Assembly (NCBI GenBank): GCA_016933255.1
Contig: JAFGBF010000029.1
Coordinates: forward strand, 41,294 to 105,293
Direction of reading: 5' to 3'
Source of the DNA: Candidatus Krumholzibacteriota bacterium
GTDB taxonomy: Bacteria > Krumholzibacteriota > Krumholzibacteriia > Krumholzibacteriales > Krumholzibacteriaceae
Length of the DNA stretch: 64,000 nt
Both the position numbers and the translations under genes were made by a program. The notes under the pieces are model-generated. The model did no database searches. It was not told where the DNA came from and saw only the letters and a list, made by a program, of their open reading frames with translations. How positions within the stretch are numbered: the stretch's first letter is position 1; the number at the start of each line of letters is the position of its first letter. Below, one piece after another: positions 49,849 through 59,410 of the stretch.

Positions 49849-51732
49849 TTACCATTTGAACATCAAAATAAACGCAAGCACTCCGAGCCCTATCACCGCC
49901 CATGACAGATATGTCGAAAGAATACCGTCATGCATCATCCTGAGGAACTGAACTACCTGGTCTCCGAGCCTTCCGAAAATATTAAAAATATCATAATCGC
50001 CTCTATCGCCGTCTCTTAGCCCTCCTGATAGAAGCGGGTTCAGATCATCAGTGACTGTCTTGTAAAAATGCGTCCCGGGAATCGCGATCTCTTCATCGTC
50101 CATGATGTTTCCGCCGACCCATGGATTCTCATCGAAACGCAGCTTCTTTTTGATCCCCGAGAAAGCATAGATCAGGAGCCCGAGGAGTATGCCGAGGATC
50201 ATCAGGCCGGTCGCCAGCGTCGGATTCCAGAATCCGCCGTTTTTAGCGATCACGACGCTGTACCCGTCTATCCCGACATTCGACCGTGAAAGGATCCCTA
50301 TGATCTTTTCAAGCGGATATCTCGCAAAAACACCGAAAACGACGCAGAGTATCGAAAGGAATATCATCGGAAGCTGCATCGCGAAACCGGCTTCTTTGAC
50401 CTTGTCAAGTTTCGCCGGCCTCCTTCCAAGAAATATCGAGTGAAGCACCTTTATAAAGGAAGCCAGCGTAAGGGCGCTGCCGAATATCGCGACGACGAGG
50501 AATATCATATAATATCCACCGTTCCCGTCGATCATACCCTGATAGACAAGCCACTTGGATACGAATCCGTTGAATGGCGGTACTCCAGAGATCGACAGGG
50601 CGGTTATGAGCATAGTGACGAATGTGACAGGCATCACCCTGGCAAGCCCCCCAAGTTCTCCGAGGTCCGTAGATCCCGCCTGCTTTTCAACGGCGCCTGC
50701 TCCAAGGAACAGTCCGCTTTTGTATATCGCGTGGTTTACCATATGGAAAAGGCCGCCTACTATCGCTATCGGAATACCGCTTCCCACGCCGAGCACCATA
50801 TAACCGACCTGGCTCACCGCATGGAAAGAGAGCAATTTTTTAAGGTCATGCTGTATCAGAGCCATAAGCACGGCAAAGAGCAAAGTCCCGGCGCCGACGA
50901 TCATCATCATTATCGAAAGGGGCGACCCCGCGGAGATATCGAATATTCTGAAGGTCAGGATCCCGAGGAGGTATATCCCAAGGAGTTTGTCGAGCGAGGC
51001 GGGAAGGAAAGCTATAGTCGATGCGGGAGTCGGCTTGGCCATCTCAGGTATCCACGAATGGAAAGGCATTCCGCCGGCCTTGGCGATAGCCCCCGCAAAG
51101 AGGCATATAAACGCTATGACCGTTACAGGAGCGGTAGTCTCGATCGGCATCACGGAAAGCCTCGAGATAGAGACCGTCCCGAACCTTACCCAGATGAGGA
51201 TGATACCAAGAAGCATCGAGGCGTCAGTAAAACCGAGAAGGGTAAAGGTCTTTGCGGCCGCCTTTTCATGCCCCTTTCCTCCCATGTTGACCAGGTAGAA
51301 AAGGATCGCCGTCAGCATCTCCCAGAAGATCAGCATAACCAGAAGATTATCCGCCAGTACGGCCCCGAAAGCCGCACCGATCGTCCAGAGAATAAACGAA
51401 TAGTAGATGCTGCCTCGGTCGCTGCCGCGAAGGTAGCCGAGCGAATACAGAGTTATAAGGACACCGAACAGGCTGACAAAGATGATTATAAATGAATTGA
51501 AAGGCGTGAGCTTCAGGGCGAAATCTATCGGAATCTGCCCCCCGAGATCGAAGAGCGCGATCCTGTAAGCGACCTCTCCCGTGCCGAAGAATAGACGGAT
51601 CGCCTTGAAAAAGATCCATATCGAGGCCGCGAGAGCGATAACACCTGCTGCCGCACTCCCCTTCCTGGGAATGAAGAGAGGTATTATTCCGACGACTCCT
51701 GCGAAAACGATAATCTGTAAAAGTTCATGCAT
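49849..51732 (-). CDS. Second proton-conducting subunit (NuoL/MrpA/HyfB-like)
   Basis: DNLLVMLIFWEMLTAILFYLVN; MPFHSWIPEMAKPTPASTIAFLPASLDKLLGIYLL; SFHAVSQVGYMVLGVGSG. Confidence 0.9.
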   Translation of the reverse strand: MHELLQIIVFAGVVGIIPLFIPRKGSAAAGVIALAASIWIFFKAIRLFFGTGEVAYRIALFDLGGQIPIDFALKLTPFNSFIIIFVSLFGVLITLYSLGYLRGSDRGSIYYSFILWTIGAAFGAVLADNLLVMLIFWEMLTAILFYLVNMGGKGHEKAAAKTFTLLGFTDASMLLGIILIWVRFGTVSISRLSVMPIETTAPVTVIAFICLFAGAIAKAGGMPFHSWIPEMAKPTPASTIAFLPASLDKLLGIYLLGILTFRIFDISAGSPLSIMMMIVGAGTLLFAVLMALIQHDLKKLLSFHAVSQVGYMVLGVGSGIPIAIVGGLFHMVNHAIYKSGLFLGAGAVEKQAGSTDLGELGGLARVMPVTFVTMLITALSISGVPPFNGFVSKWLVYQGMIDGNGGYYMIFLVVAIFGSALTLASFIKVLHSIFLGRRPAKLDKVKEAGFAMQLPMIFLSILCVVFGVFARYPLEKIIGILSRSNVGIDGYSVVIAKNGGFWNPTLATGLMILGILLGLLIYAFSGIKKKLRFDENPWVGGNIMDDEEIAIPGTHFYKTVTDDLNPLLSGGLRDGDRGDYDIFNIFGRLGDQVVQFLRMMHDGILSTYLSWAVIGLGVLAFILMFKW

Positions 51733-51766
51733 TTTGTTTTTCTCCGGTATCAGCCGGCCAGTAAAT

Positions 51767-52963
51767 CTACTTGCCTGTCATCATCTTTCTTATTTCTTCT
51801 GTCTTTTCCTGCGACATCCTTATAAGGTCGCCCTCGGACATTATCCATCTTTCCCCGGAATTCCTGTCGATCCTTCCCACACGCTCGGTGCAGGAATAAC
51901 ACGGGTCGACAGCCGCCGTGATCAGCCCCGCGTCGGCCACAGTATCTCCGACAACGCTGTATTCGTTGGTCAGGATATTATTGAAACTCGGAGCCCTTAT
52001 CTTATGCCTCATCGGCATATTTCCGCCGTTCGACCGGATATAGTGCAGGACCTCGCCGCGGGGAGCTTCATAAACCCCTATTCCTTCACCGGGTGGGACC
52101 TCTCCTATCTCGGTGCAGATATCGCCGGGGCCGAGCGCCTCGAGTTTGTCGAGGGCCTGCCTGATTATCTTTATAGACTCGAAGTTCTCGAGCTGCCTGA
52201 CGACCGCCTTGTCGTATACGTCGCCGTTTTCACATACTATGACATCGAAATCGATTTTCCCGTAAGCATCGATCGGATGATCCCTTCTCGCATCGATATT
52301 ATACCCGCCGGCCCTCGCCGTAGGCCCAAGCGCCCCGTAGAGCCTGCACATCTTCTTGTCGAGGATACCGACGCCTTCCGTGCGCGCATGGATCACCGGG
52401 TCGTCGACGATCGCCCCTGTGAGCATCTTGTTTTTTTCTACAAGATCATCCAGCATCTTCCTTATATTCGGTATCTCTTCTACGGGGATCTCCCTTCTGA
52501 CTCCGCCGATCCGCATCATCGCGTAGTGGTTCCTGTTTCCGGTGACCGCTTCGAGAATATCGAGCACCGGTTCCCTGTATTTCCAGGTCCACATAAAGAC
52601 CGTGTTATAACCGATGAAATGGCCAGCAAGCCCTGTCCAGAGCAGATGGCTGTGAAGCCTTTCCAGCTCTGCGACGATCGCCCGTATATACTGCGCCCTT
52701 TCAGGGACCTCTATCTGGAGAAGGTCCTCGACAGCTTTTACATACGCGTACGGATGGGAGCATGAACAGATTCCGCAGACCCTTTCTACGAGAAAGGGAA
52801 CCTGATCCCATGTCTTGTGTTCCGAAAGGAGCTCGATCCCGCGATGACTCCAGCCAATCGTCATATCTATATCGACCACCCGCTCGCCATCTACATGAAG
52901 CTCGAAGAATTCGGGCTCCTCAAGGATAGGATGGAAGGGGCCGATAGGGATCTTTTTTACCAT
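51767..52963 (-). CDS. [NiFe] hydrogenase large subunit, group 4 type
   Basis: Both metal-binding CxxC motifs present: RVCGICSCSHPYAY and DPCYSCTERVGR, with a C-terminal extension. Confidence 0.92.
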   Translation of the reverse strand: MVKKIPIGPFHPILEEPEFFELHVDGERVVDIDMTIGWSHRGIELLSEHKTWDQVPFLVERVCGICSCSHPYAYVKAVEDLLQIEVPERAQYIRAIVAELERLHSHLLWTGLAGHFIGYNTVFMWTWKYREPVLDILEAVTGNRNHYAMMRIGGVRREIPVEEIPNIRKMLDDLVEKNKMLTGAIVDDPVIHARTEGVGILDKKMCRLYGALGPTARAGGYNIDARRDHPIDAYGKIDFDVIVCENGDVYDKAVVRQLENFESIKIIRQALDKLEALGPGDICTEIGEVPPGEGIGVYEAPRGEVLHYIRSNGGNMPMRHKIRAPSFNNILTNEYSVVGDTVADAGLITAAVDPCYSCTERVGRIDRNSGERWIMSEGDLIRMSQEKTEEIRKMMTGK

Positions 52964-53009
52964 CTAATCTCACCTCGTTGTCCAAACGGCATACTCTGCC
53001 GGGAAATCC

Positions 53010-53531
53010 TTACGGGTTCTGGCCCTCTGGCGGCTTGCCGGTAACCTCGTTATATCTATCTATACCATCATTCTTAATACGCGACATCTCGTGGTCATCC
53101 TTGTTCTCTCTCTTTTGCGGATAAAAATCCTCCGGCCTGGTATCGGAACGAAGCACAGGCCTGAGATCCGGATGACCTTTGAATCTTACCTCGAACATCT
53201 CGAAGATCTCCCTCTCGATCCACTTGGCGCCGGGGATGACATTGGAGATCGAATCAAGCTCCGGGTAAGGTTTCTCGGCGTATGTCTTGATCGTGACAAA
53301 ATAATGTTCCTTGTCGTAGGGAAAGAACATCAGGACTTCGACCCCGCCTCGGTCGTCAATACCGACTCCCGTATCGAACCTGGCGTCAAGATCGTTGAAA
53401 AGAAAGGTCGCGAGATCAAGCCAGGACTCTTTTTCAGCATAGATATATACCCGCTTTTCAGAGGGCTGGTCTATCTTGACCCTGTCTCCGAACTTTTCCG
53501 CTATCCGCTTCTTTACTTCTTCTCTCTCCAT
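53010..53531 (-). CDS. NuoC/30-kDa-like hydrogenase subunit
   Basis: FPYDKEHYFVTIKTYAEKPYPELDSISNVIPGAKWIEREIFEMFEVRFKGHPDLRPVL. Confidence 0.9.
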   Translation of the reverse strand: MEREEVKKRIAEKFGDRVKIDQPSEKRVYIYAEKESWLDLATFLFNDLDARFDTGVGIDDRGGVEVLMFFPYDKEHYFVTIKTYAEKPYPELDSISNVIPGAKWIEREIFEMFEVRFKGHPDLRPVLRSDTRPEDFYPQKRENKDDHEMSRIKNDGIDRYNEVTGKPPEGQNP

Positions 53532-53571
53532 CTTCCTGTTTCCCTGATTCTTTCCCAGGCACACGGCCCGT

Positions 53572-53985
53572 CTATAATGTGTTCAGGACTTTTACGACCC
53601 CGGCGATGATCGTCTCCGGTTTAGGGGGACACCCCGGAACATAAGCATCGACCGGTATATATTTGTCGACAGGACCGATAATATTATATCCATCCCTGAA
53701 GATACCGCAATTACACCCGCACGCTCCGATGACTATCACCTTGACCGGCTTGGGAGCCTGTTCATAAAGCCTTTTCAGCCTCGGCAGGACATTTCGCGTA
53801 ACGGGACCGCTTATCAAGAGCACGTCCGCGTGTCTTATGCTGCCGACAAGCACTATTCCGAAACGTTCAACATCGAACCTTGGCGTTAGAGCGTCCAATA
53901 TCTCTATGTCGCAGTTATTGCAGGCACCGGTATTTACATGAAACACCCATGGTGATTTTTTTAGAGCTTTCAAAGCCAGTGACAT
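53572..53985 (-). CDS. [NiFe] hydrogenase small subunit, NuoB-like
   Basis: HVNTGACNNCDIEILDALTPRFDVERFGIVLVGSIRHADVLLISGPVTRN; GACGCNCGIF; YVPGCPPKPETI. Confidence 0.92.
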   Translation of the reverse strand: MSLALKALKKSPWVFHVNTGACNNCDIEILDALTPRFDVERFGIVLVGSIRHADVLLISGPVTRNVLPRLKRLYEQAPKPVKVIVIGACGCNCGIFRDGYNIIGPVDKYIPVDAYVPGCPPKPETIIAGVVKVLNTL

Positions 53986-54000
53986 ACTTTCCTCCGCGAC

Positions 54001-54927
54001 CTAGTAACCGAGCACTGCCAGGACCAAAGCGACTACAGAGAGAACAAGCATCGGTCCCCAGAAAAAACGCAGGGCCTGATCGATCCTGACCCTGGGATTA
54101 GTATTCTTTATAAGCACTATAATTACCACTATAGCTACATACTTGAGTATCGATGTAAGGATGCTCCACCCGGCGAACGAGACCCCTCCCCAGAAAAGGG
54201 TTATCATAAAGACCGGAAGCACAAAGAACATGATCGCCGTATTCAGCTTTATCACGGCGAGCGGGGCCCCCGAATATTCTATATGCGTGCCGCCCGCAAG
54301 CTCGGTCTCCGCCTCAGGTATATCAAATGGAATAAAGGTAAGCTTTGCCTGAACACACATTATCATAACGATAAACGCAATTATTCCCGACGCGCTTCCC
54401 AGCATGATCCCCGATGAAGCCTGCTCGGCCAGTATCCGCTCGAAAGAGAAGCTTCCCGCTTTATATACTGTAGTCAGCATAGAGATCACCAGAGGCAGTT
54501 CATAGGCAAAAAGAAGTTTCATCTCCCTGCTTGCGCCGAGGACAGCCAGAGGATTCCCGGAAGCGCTCGCTCCAAGGATCATCGCTATCGCCGGAATAGT
54601 CATTATATACAGCACGACGATCGAATCTCCGACGAACGAGACAGAGAAAAGATTCGCCAGCCAGATTATGGTGGAGGCGAGAGTGGCGGCCGCAAGACCT
54701 ATGACCGGCATCAGGAGAAACCCGGTCTTCTTCGAACCGGCCGGAACGATCACTTCCTTGCCGAGAAGTTTCATTGTATCGGCAAAAGGCTGGTACCAGG
54801 GAGGTCCGACCCTCCAATGGACCCTCGCGGTCACCTTTCTATCCACCCAGGTAGTCAAAAGCCCGACCACCCCGGTAAAAAGAAACCCCGGAAATATCAG
54901 ATAAAAGAACAGGTACTTTAAGTCCAT
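54001..54927 (-). CDS. NuoH/HycD/MbhM-like membrane subunit
   Basis: DRKVTARVHWRVGPPWYQPFADTMKLLGKE; FIPFDIPEAETELAGGTHIEYSGAPLAVIKL. Confidence 0.93.
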   Translation of the reverse strand: MDLKYLFFYLIFPGFLFTGVVGLLTTWVDRKVTARVHWRVGPPWYQPFADTMKLLGKEVIVPAGSKKTGFLLMPVIGLAAATLASTIIWLANLFSVSFVGDSIVVLYIMTIPAIAMILGASASGNPLAVLGASREMKLLFAYELPLVISMLTTVYKAGSFSFERILAEQASSGIMLGSASGIIAFIVMIMCVQAKLTFIPFDIPEAETELAGGTHIEYSGAPLAVIKLNTAIMFFVLPVFMITLFWGGVSFAGWSILTSILKYVAIVVIIVLIKNTNPRVRIDQALRFFWGPMLVLSVVALVLAVLGY

Positions 54928-54939
54928 AGGTCCTCTCCG

Positions 54940-55419
54940 CTAACGCGTCAACATCCATCTGGTGAAATAGCGTCCACCCTCGGTGACATTTCGATGTTTT
55001 TTCTCAAGTTCCGTAAGTTCTTCAAAAACAAGCGCTCCGGAAGTACAGGTAGATACACATCTCGGCTGTTTGTCTTCCTTGAGGCGGTCCTGACAGAGAT
55101 CGCATTTCGGAGAAATATGCCAGGTACTGTAAACAAACATCACGCCGAACGGACACGCCATTATACATGATTTGCACCCGATGCACAGCTGATTCATCCT
55201 TACGATCGTTCCGTCTTCTTCCTTTTTGATCGCGTCCTGGGGACACACTTCAAGACACAAAGGCGTGTCGCAGTGGCGGCAATGCAGGGGCATCAATGCA
55301 GCTTCTTCAACAGGACCATGCTTTAAAAGGCCCTGTTTTTCATGTCCCCCCGAACAGGCAGCCGCACAGGCTCTGCATCCGGTACACAAGTTCATGTTTA
55401 TATAGATTCTTTTTTCCAT
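54940..55419 (-). CDS. Four-cluster ferredoxin, HycB/CooF-like
   Basis: NLCTGCRACAAACSGGH; HCRHCDTPLCLEVCPQDAI; CIGCKSCIMACPFG; CDLCQDR..PRCVSTCTSGAL. Confidence 0.9.
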   Translation of the reverse strand: MEKRIYINMNLCTGCRACAAACSGGHEKQGLLKHGPVEEAALMPLHCRHCDTPLCLEVCPQDAIKKEEDGTIVRMNQLCIGCKSCIMACPFGVMFVYSTWHISPKCDLCQDRLKEDKQPRCVSTCTSGALVFEELTELEKKHRNVTEGGRYFTRWMLTR

Positions 55420-55421
55420 AA

Positions 55422-57209
55422 TCAGCTCTTCTCGCTCTGACGCTCAAGGTTGACAGGGACCGGCGCAAGCATCACACATTCTGTCTTCTCATCAAGACTC
55501 CACGGGAACAGTTTGCGGACCGAAGGGAAGTGAATCGATGCGGCGGCGGTATTGCCTGAGAGTTTTTTTGAAACCGTTGCCTTGAATATCTCTTCTCCGC
55601 CGCCAGATGAGACCTTGACCCTGTCACCGCCGGTCAATTCAAGGCTGGAAGCGATCTCCCGGGAGATAAAAAGCTGCGGCTCCGGACAGGTGACTCGAGA
55701 CCAGTGCAGATTTCTCGTCACCGATCCGTCAGCTGCGTGAACAGCTTCGCTCCACGGCATCAGCACGCACGGAGCCGAACCAAATCCTCTGACCGAGTTG
55801 CAATACTTAGTCCATTTTTCGGTAAGCCCTTCGCCTGATCCCGATCTGGCCGTTTTCCTCTCGACGCTGGCTTCACCAAGCTCTGCGCCCATCTCTTTTG
55901 CGAGCGCCCTGAGGAATTCCCCTTCCGAATATGCTCCGGCCGGAGGATCTATCACATCTTCACGCACGACATCTTCTTTGAACGAAGGGGATACGGTCCC
56001 TTTCTTTTCCATCAGGCAGGCAGCAGGAATCACAACGTTGGAACGGGCCGATGTCTGACCCCAGAAAAGCTGCGTCGCCACCGTGAATTTCTTTTCTCTG
56101 AGAGCTTTTTCAACAGGGCCTGCGGGGTATACCGAGAAGATGTCCAGCCCGAGGATCACAAGGGCATCGATCTCTTTAGTTTCGAGTTTTCCAATTACAG
56201 ATCCGCATCCCGCGCCGGCAAGGACCGAATAGATCCCCCAGGAATTCTGCTGCACGAACTGCGGTTCGAAGAGTTTATCGCCCGGACATATCATGGTGAG
56301 CGCTTCGGCAAAAAGCGAAAGGAGGCCTGAAAACGACAGCCTGCCGAAAATATTTGAAAGATACGTCTCTATCTTCGCCGCTCCGAGCATCGCTCCAGCG
56401 CAGTTTTCTATCAGTTTTTTCTCTATTCCGCCGAGCTTTTCGATATCTTCCCAGCTGATAGCGTCTATCAGTTTTTTCAGGGCCGGCGTAAGGGGGTTTC
56501 CGCTTTTTGAAGATGCTGATTTCAGAAGACCCGCCACTACGGCAGTCTCTCCTCCGGGAAGGCACGCAAGATGTCTCCCGGCAAACCAGGCCGTGTGATT
56601 AAGCTCTGGACTTATAACGATTATCTCATTTCCCCTGCCGGCATTTTTCCCGGCGAGCACGGTCTTTGCCGTACAGGGATGATCGGAAAATGAATCGCCT
56701 ATCATAAGATAGACGCTCTTTGTCCCCTCAGGTTTTTTAGCGGTCGGCGAAAGCGACGAAAGATCACAATCGAGATACGCGGAAAAGAGGGGAGTGTCAT
56801 CAGGCGCAAACAATTCTACATTGGAAGTCCCTATGACATCTTTGGCAAACTTGAGCGCAAGTGCAGCTTCCTCGTTTGTAAGATTCTCGCCGATAAGGAC
56901 CCCGATACTATCGGCGCCTGATTCCGACTTGATCGAAGCGAGATTCTTTGCGGTTTCCTTTACGGCTTCGTCAAAGCTGGTCCTTTTCCCGAGGACAAAC
57001 GAATAGTTCAGCCTTTTCGGGTGCGATAAAAGCTCGACCGCAGAATTGCCGCGGGCGCAGAGGCTGCCGCCGAACTTGGATCCTTCTCTTTCGTCCCAGT
57101 CTATCGACAGGATCGAATCCTTCGTGAAGGAAGGCGACCTTTTCCCTCCCTTGAAAACAAGGGGGCAGGCCAGCGAACAAAGCGAACAGTAGTTGTTTAT
57201 CTCACTCAT
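55422..57209 (-). CDS. Molybdopterin oxidoreductase-fold subunit (NuoG/FdhF-like), predicted to lack Mo-ligand Cys/Sec
   Basis: YCSLCSLACPLVF...GSLCARGNSAVELLSHPKRLNYSFV; TNEEAALALKFAKDVIGTSNVELFAPDDTPLFSAYL has no C/U at the usual site; C-terminal MopB binding domain (TCPEPQLFISREIASSLELTGGDRVKVSS). Confidence 0.8.
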   Translation of the reverse strand: MSEINNYCSLCSLACPLVFKGGKRSPSFTKDSILSIDWDEREGSKFGGSLCARGNSAVELLSHPKRLNYSFVLGKRTSFDEAVKETAKNLASIKSESGADSIGVLIGENLTNEEAALALKFAKDVIGTSNVELFAPDDTPLFSAYLDCDLSSLSPTAKKPEGTKSVYLMIGDSFSDHPCTAKTVLAGKNAGRGNEIIVISPELNHTAWFAGRHLACLPGGETAVVAGLLKSASSKSGNPLTPALKKLIDAISWEDIEKLGGIEKKLIENCAGAMLGAAKIETYLSNIFGRLSFSGLLSLFAEALTMICPGDKLFEPQFVQQNSWGIYSVLAGAGCGSVIGKLETKEIDALVILGLDIFSVYPAGPVEKALREKKFTVATQLFWGQTSARSNVVIPAACLMEKKGTVSPSFKEDVVREDVIDPPAGAYSEGEFLRALAKEMGAELGEASVERKTARSGSGEGLTEKWTKYCNSVRGFGSAPCVLMPWSEAVHAADGSVTRNLHWSRVTCPEPQLFISREIASSLELTGGDRVKVSSGGGEEIFKATVSKKLSGNTAAASIHFPSVRKLFPWSLDEKTECVMLAPVPVNLERQSEKS

Positions 57210-57265
57210 AGACTGTTTTCTTCCCGCGCTCCTCCCTTTCGGAGAGCGCCCAAACGACGATCATA

Positions 57266-58084
57266 CTAACCAAACACGTTCGGAACGTCCTTGATCTTGT
57301 CGTAACACATATCGGGGCCGTCGACGCACAGGTAATAATGCCCGACATTACAGCGGCCGCATTTCCCCATGCCGCAGGACATCTTCCTGTTCATTGAAAG
57401 ATAGATCTGCGGTGGAGTAAATCCCACTTCCAGCAGCTTCAAAGTGACAAACTTAAGCATGATCTCGGGTCCGCACGACAGAGCGTAAGATTCAGGGACG
57501 CTGACATCAAGATCATCCAGCAAAGTGGTCACCAGACCGACATGCCCGTCCCAGTCAGGGTGCGCAACATCGATCGTGGTCTTCAGCGAAATATTTGAAG
57601 CGAGACCTTCCCATTCCTTGTACTGTCTTCGGAAACTAAGCTCGGCCGGTTCCCTTGCGCCGAACTTGATCTCGATCTTTTTGTATTTTGAGGGATCGTT
57701 GAAGAGGGCATAGAGGAGAGAACGCATAGGCGCAAGTCCAACTCCGCCTCCTACTACAAGGACATCCTTTCCGGCAAGCTTTTCGAGAGGATACCCTTTC
57801 CCGAACGGTCCTCTCAGCCCGACAACAGCCCCCGGTTTCAGTTCATGCAGGGCATCGGTGACCTTGCCGGTCTTCAGGATGGAGATCTCCATCTTTTCTT
57901 CTATATTAGGATCGGAACTCGGAGTGAACGGAGCCTCTCCGACACCCGGAACGGTAAGCTGCATGAACTGGCCGGCCTTGAACTTGATCGGCTTTGCCGG
58001 TTTCAGGCAGAAGGTCTTGATCGTCGGGGTCTCCGAGATCACATCTTCCAAGATGGTATCTATGGGATAATACGGGTTTTTCAT
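57266..58084 (-). CDS. FAD/NAD(P)-binding oxidoreductase, sulfhydrogenase gamma subunit (HydG-like)
   Basis: FKAGQFMQLTVPGVGEAPFTPSS; LRGPFGKGYPLEKLAGKDVLVVGGGVGLAPMRSLLY; YALSCGPEIM; MSCGMGKCGRCNVGHYYLCVDGP. Confidence 0.92.
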   Translation of the reverse strand: MKNPYYPIDTILEDVISETPTIKTFCLKPAKPIKFKAGQFMQLTVPGVGEAPFTPSSDPNIEEKMEISILKTGKVTDALHELKPGAVVGLRGPFGKGYPLEKLAGKDVLVVGGGVGLAPMRSLLYALFNDPSKYKKIEIKFGAREPAELSFRRQYKEWEGLASNISLKTTIDVAHPDWDGHVGLVTTLLDDLDVSVPESYALSCGPEIMLKFVTLKLLEVGFTPPQIYLSMNRKMSCGMGKCGRCNVGHYYLCVDGPDMCYDKIKDVPNVFG

Positions 58085-58098
58085 ACCCTTTCGCTCCC

Positions 58099-59148
58099 TT
58101 ATCTGGTTGCTTTCGTTACTACCTTACTGAATACTTCCCGCATATCGATGCTCGCCGAACATGCGTCAATACATCTTCCGCAGCCGGTACAGAAGACCGC
58201 ATTATGGCTGAGGGGAAGATAATCATACTTGTGATAAAACCTGTGCTTTACCCTGTCAGAAAGCCGGGGGCGCGGAGTACCCATCCCTGCCATCCTCGAA
58301 TATCCGCTTACCTGGCAGGAATCCCAGGACATTATCCTTTTGTACTGTTCCCCATCTTTCTGGTCGAAAAGCAGGAAACAGTAACAGGTCGGGCAGATGT
58401 TCGTGCAGGCGCCGCACTCTACGCATCTCGAGGCTTCTTCGGTCCAGATCTCATCATTGAGCATTTTCCGAAGCGGTTCTGTCACCTCGGCGCTCTCAGG
58501 ATAACTTTTGTTGTTCGCCTTGAGCTGTGAAAGGACTTTCTTCCGGTTTTCATCTCTCGTCTTTTCAAGGCCTTCGCGGACTTCCGAAAAGAGACCTCCG
58601 TTCTCTTCGATAATCCCGGCGCCTCTTTCCGATCCTTCTTCTACCAGAAAACCGCTGGCAACCTTGGCGATCGCCAGATCATACCCTTTTTCCGGCCAGG
58701 GGTTCGAGCCGGTAAGGTTGCAAAAACAACTCTCCGAACACTCTGAACAGTCGGAAGCGATAACGAGCATCCTGTCCCGTCTGATCTTGTAGAACGGATC
58801 GATATAGTCGCCCTCCGCCTGTACGCTGTCGACAAGCTCCATCGCCTTCAGGTCGCATCCCTTTGCCCCGACTATGACATAACCGGGGAAGGAATCTTCC
58901 GGCTTCAACTCATCTTTTTCCTCAGAGGGATACTGCGCGACCTCGAAGCGAAGATGCTGGGCAAACCCTTTAAGGGTCTCGACCGCCCTGAAACCGTCAA
59001 AAACGGTTCCGTCGGGCAGCGGGAATGATTCCACCCTTCTCATATGGAGTTTTCCGGTATCTTCTTCTTTGACAGGCACAAAAAGCTCCCCCTCCGCGGA
59101 GAGCTTCTTCAAAAGCTTCTCAAAATCAGTCGAATCAATGAATCTCAT
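58099..59148 (-). CDS. 4Fe-4S dicluster protein, sulfhydrogenase beta subunit (HydB/AsrA-like)
   Basis: CVECGACTNICPTCYCFLLFDQ; RVKHRFYHKYDYLPLSHNAVFCTGCGRCIDACSASIDMREV. Confidence 0.9.
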   Translation of the reverse strand: MRFIDSTDFEKLLKKLSAEGELFVPVKEEDTGKLHMRRVESFPLPDGTVFDGFRAVETLKGFAQHLRFEVAQYPSEEKDELKPEDSFPGYVIVGAKGCDLKAMELVDSVQAEGDYIDPFYKIRRDRMLVIASDCSECSESCFCNLTGSNPWPEKGYDLAIAKVASGFLVEEGSERGAGIIEENGGLFSEVREGLEKTRDENRKKVLSQLKANNKSYPESAEVTEPLRKMLNDEIWTEEASRCVECGACTNICPTCYCFLLFDQKDGEQYKRIMSWDSCQVSGYSRMAGMGTPRPRLSDRVKHRFYHKYDYLPLSHNAVFCTGCGRCIDACSASIDMREVFSKVVTKATR

Positions 59149-59217
59149 CTAATTCTTCTCTATTTTTAAAAAGTTACCGCCGCGAAACGGCGTGGCTCCA
59201 AATTGAGAACAGCGCAG

Positions 59218-59247
59218 ATAGTTTCATAAACATTACACAGATGTCAA
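59218..59247 (-). promoter_or_regulatory. Candidate sigma70-type promoter of the hydrogenase operon
   Basis: Minus strand TTGACA (59247..59242), 18 nt spacer, AACTAT (59223..59218). Confidence 0.4.
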
Positions 59248-59347
59248 CCTTTTTTTAAAAATAAAATCTCCATCGTTAAATGTTTCCCGCATCTCCCTGT
59301 ATCGCCGCATCGTGTCGCTTCCCGGCATCTTTTGCCAATCAAGGAAA

Positions 59348-59381
59348 AGCCGGGGAAGAATAGAATCTTTCTTCCCCGGCT
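59348..59381 (-). terminator. Intrinsic terminator downstream of TlpA-like gene
   Basis: AGCCGGGGAAGAA..TTCTTCCCCGGCT hairpin with T-rich 3' side on minus strand. Confidence 0.8.
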
Positions 59382-59410
59382 CGAAGATCTAAATATCATT
59401 TGGCTGAAGC

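Noticed and set aside
48983-52765. Long plus-strand ORFs (48983..49951, 50440..51495, 51581..52765) opposite the hydrogenase/Mrp genes
   Set aside because: They are antisense to genes with unmistakable motifs on the minus strand and translate to low-complexity, charge-rich sequence without recognisable domains; codon-bias shadows.
55422-59148. Interpretation as a formate hydrogenlyase or formate dehydrogenase
   Set aside because: The molybdopterin-fold subunit lacks the expected Cys/Sec and the flanking genes are NAD(P)-flavoprotein types, so formate oxidation is not supported.
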